NCBI GenBank assembly: GCA_947623305.1
Contig: CANQGQ010000017.1
Span: 1-40,122, forward strand
Source of the DNA: an uncultured Alistipes sp.
Lineage (GTDB): Bacteria; Bacteroidota; Bacteroidia; Bacteroidales; Rikenellaceae
Length of the DNA stretch: 40,122 bases
Direction of reading: 5' to 3'
Shown here: piece by piece, positions 33,361 through 40,122 of the stretch
How the letters are laid out: every line of letters begins with the position of its first letter
Position numbering within the stretch: position 1 is the first letter of the stretch
Program-made: the position numbers and the translations under genes
The notes under the pieces: model-generated
What the model was told of the DNA's origin: nothing
What the model saw: only the letters and a program-made list of their open reading frames with translations
Database searches by the model: none

Positions 33361-34950
33361 ATGAAAAAGATAAATCAATTCTTGCAGCTACTGCTGCTTT
33401 CAGTAGTGCTGCTCTCGGCAGGTTGTACGAGCGATTTCGAAGATATAAACCGCAATCCCAATCAGGTTACGGGCGAACAGATGGACGTGATGAACTACAA
33501 GACCGGCACGAAAGTCAAGGCCTTGCAGAGTTTGGTCGTTCCGGTTCAGGAGCACATGTATCAGTTCAACGAATCGCTTTCGGGCGGACCGTTCGGCGGA
33601 TATATCGGAGCCACGGTCGATACGTGGCGCATGAAGTTCGAGACCTTCAACCCCTCGGCCGACTGGCGCAAATGGCCTTTCGCCAACGTCATCACCGAAA
33701 CTTACACGCCCTACCGCGGTGTCGTCAACGGTACGGAGGACGAAGTGGCCATTGCTTTCGCACGGTTGCTGCGCGTGGCGATCATGCACCGCGTTACGGA
33801 CAGCTACGGCCCGATTCCCTATTCCAATTTGGAGAACAACGAATCAATTACCGTAGCGTATGACAGCCAGAAGGATGTCTATACCAAGATGTTCGAGGAA
33901 TTGGACGCCGCTATCGAGGTATTCGGCCATAATACGACGCTTCCGGCCGAGGCATGGAGCCGTTACGATGCCGTTTACTACGGCAACATCGCCCAGTGGC
34001 TCCGATACGCCAATTCGCTGAAGCTCCGCATGGCCATGCGTTTGTCGTATGTCAACGAAACGCTCGCTCGGACGAAGGCTTCGGAGGCTATCGCCGGCGG
34101 TGTTATTACAGCCAACGCCGACAATGCCGCCATGCACGCCGCCGAAAACCGCACCACGTTGATTTACAACGATTGGAGCGACCACCGTGTCGGCGCCGAC
34201 ATCCTCTGCTACATGACCGGTTACAACGATCCGCGCTTGGAGAAGATGTTTCTGCCCAACGACGTCGGCCAATTCGTCGGCATCCGCATCGGCATCGACG
34301 TGGCCAGCAAGTCGGCCGCCGTCAACAAGTATTCCAACATGATTGTCGCTTCGGCGACCCCTTACTTGTGGTTCAACGCTGCCGAAGCCGCATTCCTGCG
34401 TGCCGAGTACGAGTTGCGCTGGGGTTCGGCCGAAAGTGCGCAGCAATTCTACGAGGATGGCATACGCCTGTCGTTCGAAGAGCGCGGTGCTTCGGGTGCC
34501 GATACTTATTTAACGGATACGCAGTCGAAACCTGCACCTTATGCCGATCCGTTGGGTGTGTACAGCGTTTCGTCGCGTCAGAGCGACATCACGATCGCTT
34601 GGGAAGTTGCCGGCGAAAGCAGCGATGCCGCCGCTATCATGGAGCGCAACCTCGAACGCATCATTACACAGAAGTGGATTGCCATCTTCCCGTTAGGCGT
34701 CGAAGCGTGGTCGGAATACCGTCGTACGGGTTATCCGCGTCTGCTGCCGGTCGTTGAAGACAAATCGGGCGGCACGGTCGATTTGGCGCACGGTGCACGG
34801 CGTCTGCTTTATCCGGTCGAGGAGTACCAGCGCAACAGCGCCAACCTCCAAGCCGCCATTCAGGCGCTCGACAGCGAGACGCAGGGGTCGCGCAAAGGCG
34901 ACATCATGGGTACCCGCGTATGGTGGGATTGCAAACCTTATAACAACTAA
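33361..34950 (+). CDS. SusD/RagB-type nutrient-binding surface lipoprotein
   Basis: A 529-residue lipoprotein (lipobox LLSAGC, Cys at about 22, then TSDFEDINRNPN with acidic residues that fit a surface-export signal). The start DFEDINRNPNQVT, the helices IAFARLLRVAIMHRVTDSYG, YYGNIAQWLRYANSLKLRMA and YLWFNAAEAAFLRAEYELRW, and the C-terminal ITQKWIAIFPLGVEAWSEYRR mark the SusD-like_2 subgroup. SusD proteins form a lid on the SusC barrel and capture glycan. It is 13 bases after SusC and five bases before the next lipoprotein gene, so it is in the same operon. Nothing looks damaged. Confidence 0.94.
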   Translation: MKKINQFLQLLLLSVVLLSAGCTSDFEDINRNPNQVTGEQMDVMNYKTGTKVKALQSLVVPVQEHMYQFNESLSGGPFGGYIGATVDTWRMKFETFNPSADWRKWPFANVITETYTPYRGVVNGTEDEVAIAFARLLRVAIMHRVTDSYGPIPYSNLENNESITVAYDSQKDVYTKMFEELDAAIEVFGHNTTLPAEAWSRYDAVYYGNIAQWLRYANSLKLRMAMRLSYVNETLARTKASEAIAGGVITANADNAAMHAAENRTTLIYNDWSDHRVGADILCYMTGYNDPRLEKMFLPNDVGQFVGIRIGIDVASKSAAVNKYSNMIVASATPYLWFNAAEAAFLRAEYELRWGSAESAQQFYEDGIRLSFEERGASGADTYLTDTQSKPAPYADPLGVYSVSSRQSDITIAWEVAGESSDAAAIMERNLERIITQKWIAIFPLGVEAWSEYRRTGYPRLLPVVEDKSGGTVDLAHGARRLLYPVEEYQRNSANLQAAIQALDSETQGSRKGDIMGTRVWWDCKPYNN

Positions 34951-34955
34951 TCGCT

Positions 34956-35882
34956 ATGAAAACGAATAAAATCATATCATTGCTCACGCTCCTCCTCTGC
35001 GCCGTCGGTCTGTCTTCATGCAGCGACTGGACGGAGATGGAGACCGTGGATCGCAATGTCCAAAAGCCGTGGGAGCAAAACCCGACCTTATGGGCCGAAT
35101 ATACTGCGGCGCTGAGAGCATACAAGCAGTCGGAGCATTTCATTGTCTACGCGCGGCTCTTCAATTCTCCTGATAAAGCATCCGGCGAGCAGGATTTCAT
35201 GCGCTGCCTGCCCGATTCGCTGGACATCGTGGCACTGACCAACGCCGACGGTTTCTCCGACTTCGATCGGGAGGACCTGGCTGTCATGCGTGAGAAAGGC
35301 ACCAAAGTGCTTTATCATCTGGACTATGCGGCTCGTGTCGAAGAGTTGAATGACGCTGCGAAACTCGGTGCCTGCATCGACAAGGCGATTGCCTCGGTTC
35401 AGGCCGAGGGGCTGGACGGCTTCGCTTTCACCGGTACGCCCAAACTTGGCGACGCTGCTGCCGAAGCAGCGGCCAAGCTCTTGATCGAGAAATTCTCCAC
35501 GGCCAAAGCCGAAGGGCAGTTGCTCGTCTTCGAGGGCAATCCGCTCTTCATTGCAGCCGATGATCGCATCAAAGTAGATTACTTCATCCTTGATACGGAA
35601 AAGACCGAGCATGTTCAAGATGTCAAGTTCCAAGTGCTTAACGCTACGGACTATGCTATGGTTCCTGCTGAAAAGCTGATGCTTGCCGCCGAGGCTTCGG
35701 CTCCGCTCAATGACGAAGACCGCACGGAACATAACGCCATTGCGGAAATGTCGCGTCGTGTTGTTTCATTCGGGCCGCTGGGCGGACTGGGAGTCTATGA
35801 CATCGGTAAAGATTATTATCACTCGGAAATGAATTACTTGATAATTCGTCAAGCCATTCAGACGTTGAATCCTTCAAAATAA
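34956..35882 (+). CDS. GH18-fold surface lipoprotein without catalytic residues, predicted glycan-binding protein
   Basis: A 308-residue lipoprotein (LCAVGLSSC lipobox, then SDWTEMET, acidic and surface-type). The body follows a small GH18 barrel: FIVYARLFNS strand, an FDREDLAVMREKGTKVLYHLDY helix-strand unit, and the active-site strand GLDGFAFTGTP at about 153. In active endoglycosidases this strand reads DGxxFDxE; here Asp and Glu are both Thr (159 and 161), so hydrolysis is not expected. By position after SusD it corresponds to BT3985 of the B. theta high-mannose locus. A role as surface glycan-binding protein, holding the N-glycan for the endoglycosidase and SusCD, is inferred. It is seven bases before the DUF1735-LamG gene. 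Confidence 0.75.
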   Translation: MKTNKIISLLTLLLCAVGLSSCSDWTEMETVDRNVQKPWEQNPTLWAEYTAALRAYKQSEHFIVYARLFNSPDKASGEQDFMRCLPDSLDIVALTNADGFSDFDREDLAVMREKGTKVLYHLDYAARVEELNDAAKLGACIDKAIASVQAEGLDGFAFTGTPKLGDAAAEAAAKLLIEKFSTAKAEGQLLVFEGNPLFIAADDRIKVDYFILDTEKTEHVQDVKFQVLNATDYAMVPAEKLMLAAEASAPLNDEDRTEHNAIAEMSRRVVSFGPLGGLGVYDIGKDYYHSEMNYLIIRQAIQTLNPSK

Positions 35883-35888
35883 GAGACC

Positions 35889-37244
35889 ATGAGAAGAATC
35901 CATTCATACGTTTTTCTCGTTCTTGCCGCTCTCGCATTCGTTGCGTGCGACAACTACGATGAAAACGACAAAAAGTTCGACAACGTCGTTTATCTCGACG
36001 TTGCGAAAATTTCGGAAATACAGCTCACCACCTTCAACAATATTACGCCGGAGGTAGAGAAACCGTTGCAGGTTACGCTGGCATATCCCGAAAGTGTCGA
36101 TGTTACGGTATCGCTTGCTGTCGATCCGTCGCTCGTAGCGACCTACAATGCCCGCTACGGAACCGACTGGCCGATGCTCGACGCCAAATACTACAGTCTC
36201 TCTGCGGACAAGGCAATAGTTCCGGCTGGCAAGACCGTCTCGGAGATCGTAACGCTTCGTTTTCAAGCGCTGACGGGTGAAGGCGAGGAGCAGATCGGCG
36301 CATTGCCCATCGACGCCACCTACCTTGTGCCGGTGCGCATCACCGGTGCGTCCATCGCTCAGTTGAACGGCTCGGACGTCGTCTATTACGTTGTCAAACG
36401 TTCATCGGCCATTACCGTCGCCGCCCAGCTCACCGACAACTGGATCGAATTTCCGACATTGGACAAAGTTTCGGCGAACAGTCTTGCTTTCAACGGCCTT
36501 ACTGCCGTTACCTATGAAGCCTTTATTTACATCGACGACTTCGCCAAGCAGAATGCCCAGGGCAGCCCCGTGAATATCTCTTCGGTGCTGGGTGTCGAGC
36601 AGTATCTGTTGCTGCGCATCGGCGATACCAACTTCGAACGCGAGCAGTTGCAGTTCGACGGTTCGGGTTCCGGTTCGGCTTTCGGCAAGTTCCCCGGCCG
36701 TGATGTTACTAAGAAACTCGATACCGGACGTTGGTATCATGTGGCCTGCACCTATGACCAAGAGACCCGCACGGTGCGCATCTTCGTCGACGGCAAGATA
36801 CAGAGCGAGGCTACGGGCGTCGGTATCACGTTGCAAGACGAGAAAAACCGCATCAATCTGGCTATGCGTGCTCTTTACAATCAGTGGGAGACCGCATCCG
36901 ACGCAGACAAACCGCAGTATGAAGCTATGGGCTACAACAAATTCAACGACGCCTACCAGTTCTTCATCGGCAAGTCCTACGACGATTACCGTCCCTTGAA
37001 CGGTAAAATCGCCGAAGCCCGCGTCTGGTCGGTCGCCCGTACTCCCGAACAGATTTGGGAGTGCATGTACGACGTCGAGAATCCCAAAGACGATCCGACG
37101 CTGTTGGGCTATTGGAAGTTCAACGATGCCAAAGGAAACACCATCAAGGACTATTCGCGTTACGGCAACCACGGCGTCGCCAAATACGACATCGTGTGGC
37201 CCAACGGTATCGAAATTCCCATCATCAATAAGACAGAAGAATAA
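35889..37244 (+). CDS. DUF1735-LamG surface lipoprotein, predicted glycan-binding protein
   Basis: A 451-residue lipoprotein (AALAFVAC lipobox, then DNYDENDKK, strongly acidic and surface-type). Residues 30-165 are a DUF1735-like beta-domain (VTLAYPESVDVTVSLAVD, ATYNARYGTDWPMLD, YLVPVRITGAS). Residues 185-440 are a concanavalin A-like LamG domain (FEAFIYIDDF-type strand, RWYHVACTYDQETRTVRIFVDGK, YQFFIGKSYDDYRPLNGKIAEARVWS, LLGYWKFNDAKGN). This domain order is that of BT3986 in the B. theta high-mannose locus. No catalytic residues are expected; LamG domains usually bind carbohydrate or protein. The next gene starts two bases after its stop. Confidence 0.85.
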   Translation: MRRIHSYVFLVLAALAFVACDNYDENDKKFDNVVYLDVAKISEIQLTTFNNITPEVEKPLQVTLAYPESVDVTVSLAVDPSLVATYNARYGTDWPMLDAKYYSLSADKAIVPAGKTVSEIVTLRFQALTGEGEEQIGALPIDATYLVPVRITGASIAQLNGSDVVYYVVKRSSAITVAAQLTDNWIEFPTLDKVSANSLAFNGLTAVTYEAFIYIDDFAKQNAQGSPVNISSVLGVEQYLLLRIGDTNFEREQLQFDGSGSGSAFGKFPGRDVTKKLDTGRWYHVACTYDQETRTVRIFVDGKIQSEATGVGITLQDEKNRINLAMRALYNQWETASDADKPQYEAMGYNKFNDAYQFFIGKSYDDYRPLNGKIAEARVWSVARTPEQIWECMYDVENPKDDPTLLGYWKFNDAKGNTIKDYSRYGNHGVAKYDIVWPNGIEIPIINKTEE

Positions 37245-37246
37245 TT

Positions 37247-38854
37247 ATGAAAACGAAGAATATTAAACATACATTCGTCGCGTTTCTGTGTGCGGCGGCC
37301 TGCGCAGGTTTTACGGCCTGCGAGACCGACCCCGTCGAAATGAAAGGCGGCAAGCTGCCCGATAAGGAGGCGATCGAGCAGGTTCACGGTAAATTGAGAG
37401 GTGCAGCATCTACGGAGCATTCCATTGACGTTTTGCTTACCGAGGGAAATGGCTTTGCTACGAAAGGTTTCTATTTCCAGCAGAGCCAACCGACGGCGAC
37501 CGGGCTTTCGCTCGCCGTTTGGATCGACCCTACCTTGCTCGGCGATTACAACGCTGTCGAGGAGATGGAACGGCAGCTCCTTCCGGAGGCCAACTATGAA
37601 TTTCCCGACGGCAAGACGCTCGATCTTTCGGTCGATGAGCAACGATCGGCGCTGAAACGCATCAAATTCCTCGCTTCGGGACTGACTGCAGGCGAATACG
37701 TCCTGCCGCTGACGGTTGCCGAAGAGGGAAAACAAGATGCCGATAAAACACTCTTCTATAATGTTTCGGTCCATCAGCCTTATACGGACGAGTATGCGTT
37801 GCATGATGGCCATGATCTGTTCTTTATATTCTACATCAATACAAACGATTTCCAGCCGTTATTGGTTCAAGATTATATCATGGAAAAGAAAATAGCCCGG
37901 GGAAGTACCGTCGCCTGGTACGATACGGTCGGCAACATCATCAATCTGCGCACCGTTACGATCGACTATGAGACCACTACGGGTCGTGCTCGGCTCAATC
38001 TCGGCGACGATATGCGTTATGTGCTCGACCATGCGGATAAGTATATCCGTCCGTTACAGGACCAAAATCGCAAAGTCTGCATCAGTTTGGAAGGCGGCGG
38101 AAAGGGTCTCGGCTTTTGCAACCTCAACGATACGCAGATTGTCGATTTCGTAGCGCAGGTCAAAGCCGTCGTTGTAGAATACGGAATTGACGGTATTAAC
38201 CTTTGGGACCGCAATGCCGGTTACGGCAAGGCGGGTATGCCGGCCATGAACACCGTCTCTTATCCCAAATTGATTAAGGCGCTGCGCGAAGCGTTGGGCA
38301 CGGACAAGCTGTTGACGGTAACTGTTTACGACAAACCGACGGAAACATTCCACGACGTAGAGGCTTCGGGCGGCATCGCTGTGGGCGACTATGTCGATTA
38401 CGCCTGGTCGGGCTATAACAATAACGCAGAAACTCCGCAGTTGCTTGATCCTTGGCACCCAGAATTGGAATATGTATCGGCTTATACGCAAAAGCCGATC
38501 GCCAACCTCGATCCGACCAAATACGGTTGCATCAACTTCCCCATATATTCCTCGTCTGTATCCGATGACATAAATTATAAAACATACCAGATGCTTACGG
38601 AAGACCTCGTTGAATGGGTTCCGAACTACAGGCCGAGCAATATCATTGTCTTCGACGATTTACACACCAATCTCCAGGACAGTTACGAAGCCTTTTGGGA
38701 TGCAATGTTTGCAGAATGTTGTATGGCTATGGACCCGGAAAATCGCAATATCCTTGGCTCAAGAAATGGGTATAATTATCTGTTAGACATACACAGGCTT
38801 CATACGCTGTCCGAAGGGCAGCAAAACTACGGCAAATGGAAAAAAGATTGGTAA
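37247..38854 (+). CDS. DUF1735-GH18 surface lipoprotein with degenerate active site
   Basis: A 535-residue lipoprotein (AACAGFTAC lipobox, then ETDPVEMKGG, surface-type). Residues 40-180 are a DUF1735-like domain (LSLAVWIDPTLLGDYN, GEYVLPLTV). Residues 185-535 are a GH18 barrel (LFFIFYINTNDFQPLL, RKVCISLEGGGKGLGF, YGIDGINLWDRNAGYGKAG, YVDYAWSGYNNN). The domain order and size match the BT3987 endo-beta-N-acetylglucosaminidase. The catalytic strand, however, has Trp320 and Arg322 at the positions of the essential Asp and Glu, so the protein is probably not a hydrolase. It may bind the N-glycan core or protein, as a scaffold for the active GH18 enzyme encoded next. It follows the LamG gene by two bases and is followed by a 96-base gap. 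Confidence 0.82.
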   Translation: MKTKNIKHTFVAFLCAAACAGFTACETDPVEMKGGKLPDKEAIEQVHGKLRGAASTEHSIDVLLTEGNGFATKGFYFQQSQPTATGLSLAVWIDPTLLGDYNAVEEMERQLLPEANYEFPDGKTLDLSVDEQRSALKRIKFLASGLTAGEYVLPLTVAEEGKQDADKTLFYNVSVHQPYTDEYALHDGHDLFFIFYINTNDFQPLLVQDYIMEKKIARGSTVAWYDTVGNIINLRTVTIDYETTTGRARLNLGDDMRYVLDHADKYIRPLQDQNRKVCISLEGGGKGLGFCNLNDTQIVDFVAQVKAVVVEYGIDGINLWDRNAGYGKAGMPAMNTVSYPKLIKALREALGTDKLLTVTVYDKPTETFHDVEASGGIAVGDYVDYAWSGYNNNAETPQLLDPWHPELEYVSAYTQKPIANLDPTKYGCINFPIYSSSVSDDINYKTYQMLTEDLVEWVPNYRPSNIIVFDDLHTNLQDSYEAFWDAMFAECCMAMDPENRNILGSRNGYNYLLDIHRLHTLSEGQQNYGKWKKDW

Positions 38855-38950
38855 TAATCGAATAAAAAAGCGGTCAACAGAGAGTTTTCCTATTTCTCTA
38901 ACAAATTTTATTAAGAAACAACTTTTACTAACCAAAAATTCGAATTCATT

Positions 38951-39955
38951 ATGAAAAAGAATTTATTTTTCGTAGCAACCATGCTCATAGCTGGTGCTAT
39001 GGCTGCGTGCTCGCAGAAGGAAGATTTCGCCGTACAAGCGACCAACGACGACGCAACGGTCGTAACCCGCGCTTATGGCGACAAGACGCCGAAGATCGCC
39101 ATCTATGTGGAGACCAACGACATCAATCCGCTCAACGCCGGAGACTACAAACTTCCCGACGGTACGGCCTATGCCGATATTGTGGAGTTCTTTGCTGCCA
39201 ACCTCAACAAGGAGACGGTGAACGGCGTAGTTCGTCCGACGCTCTATCTCAATGACAAGATGACCAACCTACTCGAAAACGGCGGTGCGGCCAAGTATGT
39301 CAAAGGGTTGCAAGCCAATGGCATCAAGGTCGTTCTGACCATTTTGCCCAACTGGCAGAACATTGATTTTACAAGTCTGAATGACACGCAGGCGGATCAG
39401 CTCGCTCGGATTCTGACTTATGCTACGGACAAGTACAATCTCGACGGAATCGGATTCGACAACGAATACGGAGGTACGGTAACGACGGTTCCCGGTTCGT
39501 TCGGCAATCTGATTACCAAATTGCGCAATTATCTGCCCGCAGGCAAACTGATTACCCTCTTCCAATACGGCAACATTGGAACTAGTCAGATCGATGCGGC
39601 GGCCGGAGCTAAGATCGATTACGTCTATTCTGACTTTGCTTATTACAACACGTATATTAGTGTTGCCGGCGTAACCAAAGAGTGCTATGCTCCCATGGCG
39701 ATCAATTTGGGAAATAGTATCTATAATGTGTCGACCTATGGAGACTATGCTTATAGATTAGCCGAAGCCGGTTATGGTGCGATCATGCACTTCAATTTGC
39801 GGACTCGATCAGAACGCAATCAGTTGCCGCTGTTTAAGGCAATCGCGGATGGAGCCTGGGGCGAAACTGATGTAACCTGCGATAACGGCAATCGCACTCA
39901 GGACTGGACGTTCGTTCCTTCTGGCTACACCATTACTGTGGATGATATTAAATAA
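38951..39955 (+). CDS. GH18 endo-beta-N-acetylglucosaminidase (Endo H/F type), surface lipoprotein
   Basis: A 334-residue lipoprotein (IAGAMAAC lipobox, then SQKEDFA, surface-type). After a short linker the GH18 barrel starts at IAIYVETNDINPLNAGDY (about 50), continues with GIKVVLTILPNWQN, and has the catalytic strand LDGIGFDNEYGG with Asp165, Asp170 and Glu172; Glu172 is the likely acid. The length and the FDNEY wording resemble Endo H, Endo F and related enzymes that cut between the two GlcNAc residues of N-glycans. It is the only GH18 of the three in this cluster with an intact catalytic pair. It would release high-mannose glycan with one GlcNAc at the cell surface, which then gives Man-GlcNAc for GH130 after trimming. 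A strong terminator follows 52 bases after its stop. Confidence 0.87.
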   Translation: MKKNLFFVATMLIAGAMAACSQKEDFAVQATNDDATVVTRAYGDKTPKIAIYVETNDINPLNAGDYKLPDGTAYADIVEFFAANLNKETVNGVVRPTLYLNDKMTNLLENGGAAKYVKGLQANGIKVVLTILPNWQNIDFTSLNDTQADQLARILTYATDKYNLDGIGFDNEYGGTVTTVPGSFGNLITKLRNYLPAGKLITLFQYGNIGTSQIDAAAGAKIDYVYSDFAYYNTYISVAGVTKECYAPMAINLGNSIYNVSTYGDYAYRLAEAGYGAIMHFNLRTRSERNQLPLFKAIADGAWGETDVTCDNGNRTQDWTFVPSGYTITVDDIK

Positions 39956-39977
39956 ACACTCACAAGGATTGCTACTC

Positions 39978-40108
39978 TGTTGACCGTTATTAAGTAGCTT
40001 GTTCCCGGCCGCACATTTTTTGGTGTGCGGCCTCTTTTCATAAATGGGAAAGCGATACGAAAAAGTTGCCAGCCTGTATTTGTCGACCGTTATTAAGTAA
40101 CTTGTTCC
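39978..40108 (+). repeat. Pair of 28-base direct repeats flanking the terminator
   Basis: The units at 39978-40005 and 40081-40108 start TGTTGACCGTTATTAAG and TGTCGACCGTTATTAAG and differ at only two of 28 positions; their starts are 103 bases apart. They enclose the operon terminator. No coding frame covers them. The second copy reaches nearly to the window edge, so more copies may follow. What they are is not clear. Confidence 0.65.
40007..40039 (+). terminator. Rho-independent terminator of the SusCD/GH18 operon
   Basis: GGCCGCACA (40007-40015) pairs perfectly with TGTGCGGCC (40024-40032) around an eight-base T-rich loop and is followed by TCTTTTC. It is the first strong terminator after SusC, so SusC to the active GH18 gene are likely one transcript. 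Confidence 0.88.
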
Positions 40109-40122
40109 GGAGTTTATAATAA

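Noticed and set aside
1..40122. tRNA, rRNA, CRISPR array or insertion sequence
   Set aside because: No T-loop GTTCGAATC-type motif with acceptor pairing, rRNA-like stretch, regular short-repeat array or transposase frame was seen.

Overview
The window reads as chromosomal DNA of a gut Bacteroidota, most likely an Alistipes-like member of the Bacteroidales. The evidence is the SusC/SusD pair, FimA/Mfa-type fimbrial genes, Bacteroides-type mobC/DUF1896/DUF3945/RteC genes, TTTG-N20-TAnnTTTG promoters and a moderately high GC content. The genus is a guess from codon use and gene content.

Left part (1-8245, minus strand). A fimbrial cluster (partial DUF3575 protein, large DUF4906 lipoprotein, FimA/Mfa1-type fimbrillin) lies directly downstream of a piece of a conjugative element: a RteC-like regulator, the MobC coupling ATPase, a DUF3945 protein and a DUF1896 protein. 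No relaxase, integrase or mating-channel gene is seen here. Between this block and the next is a 359-base gap (8246-8604). It holds a plus-strand promoter, two good palindromes and two interleaved pairs of complementary arms, and is best explained as an undescribed small structured RNA.

Centre (8605-27969, minus strand). Eleven genes with gaps of at most 12 bases or overlaps run from one promoter at 28063-28094. In transcription order they are an AmpG-like MFS importer, a GH130 mannoside phosphorylase, a ROK sugar kinase, mannose-6-phosphate isomerase, a NagB-like/PIG-L fusion, NagB, GH92, a DUF4838 protein, a GH92-GH125 fusion, GH92 and GH97.

Right part (28177-40039, plus strand). A divergent cluster has an ECF sigma factor (frameshifted in an A8 tract), a FecR-type anti-sigma factor, an STN-containing SusC, SusD, three GH18-fold lipoproteins and a DUF1735-LamG lipoprotein. 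It ends at a strong terminator. Only the last GH18 keeps the catalytic DxE pair; the other two are probably glycan-binding pseudoenzymes.

Together the two arms form a high-mannose N-glycan utilisation locus. The inferred route is: surface endo-beta-N-acetylglucosaminidase releases the glycan, GH18-like and LamG lipoproteins plus SusD hold it, and SusC imports it. Periplasmic GH97, GH92s and GH92-GH125 trim it to Man-beta-1,4-GlcNAc, the MFS protein carries that to the cytoplasm, and GH130 phosphorolyses it. Kinase, ManA, the PIG-L fusion and NagB then channel the sugars to fructose-6-phosphate. The layout resembles the Bacteroides thetaiotaomicron BT3983-BT3994 locus combined with a BT1033-like cytoplasmic salvage arm.
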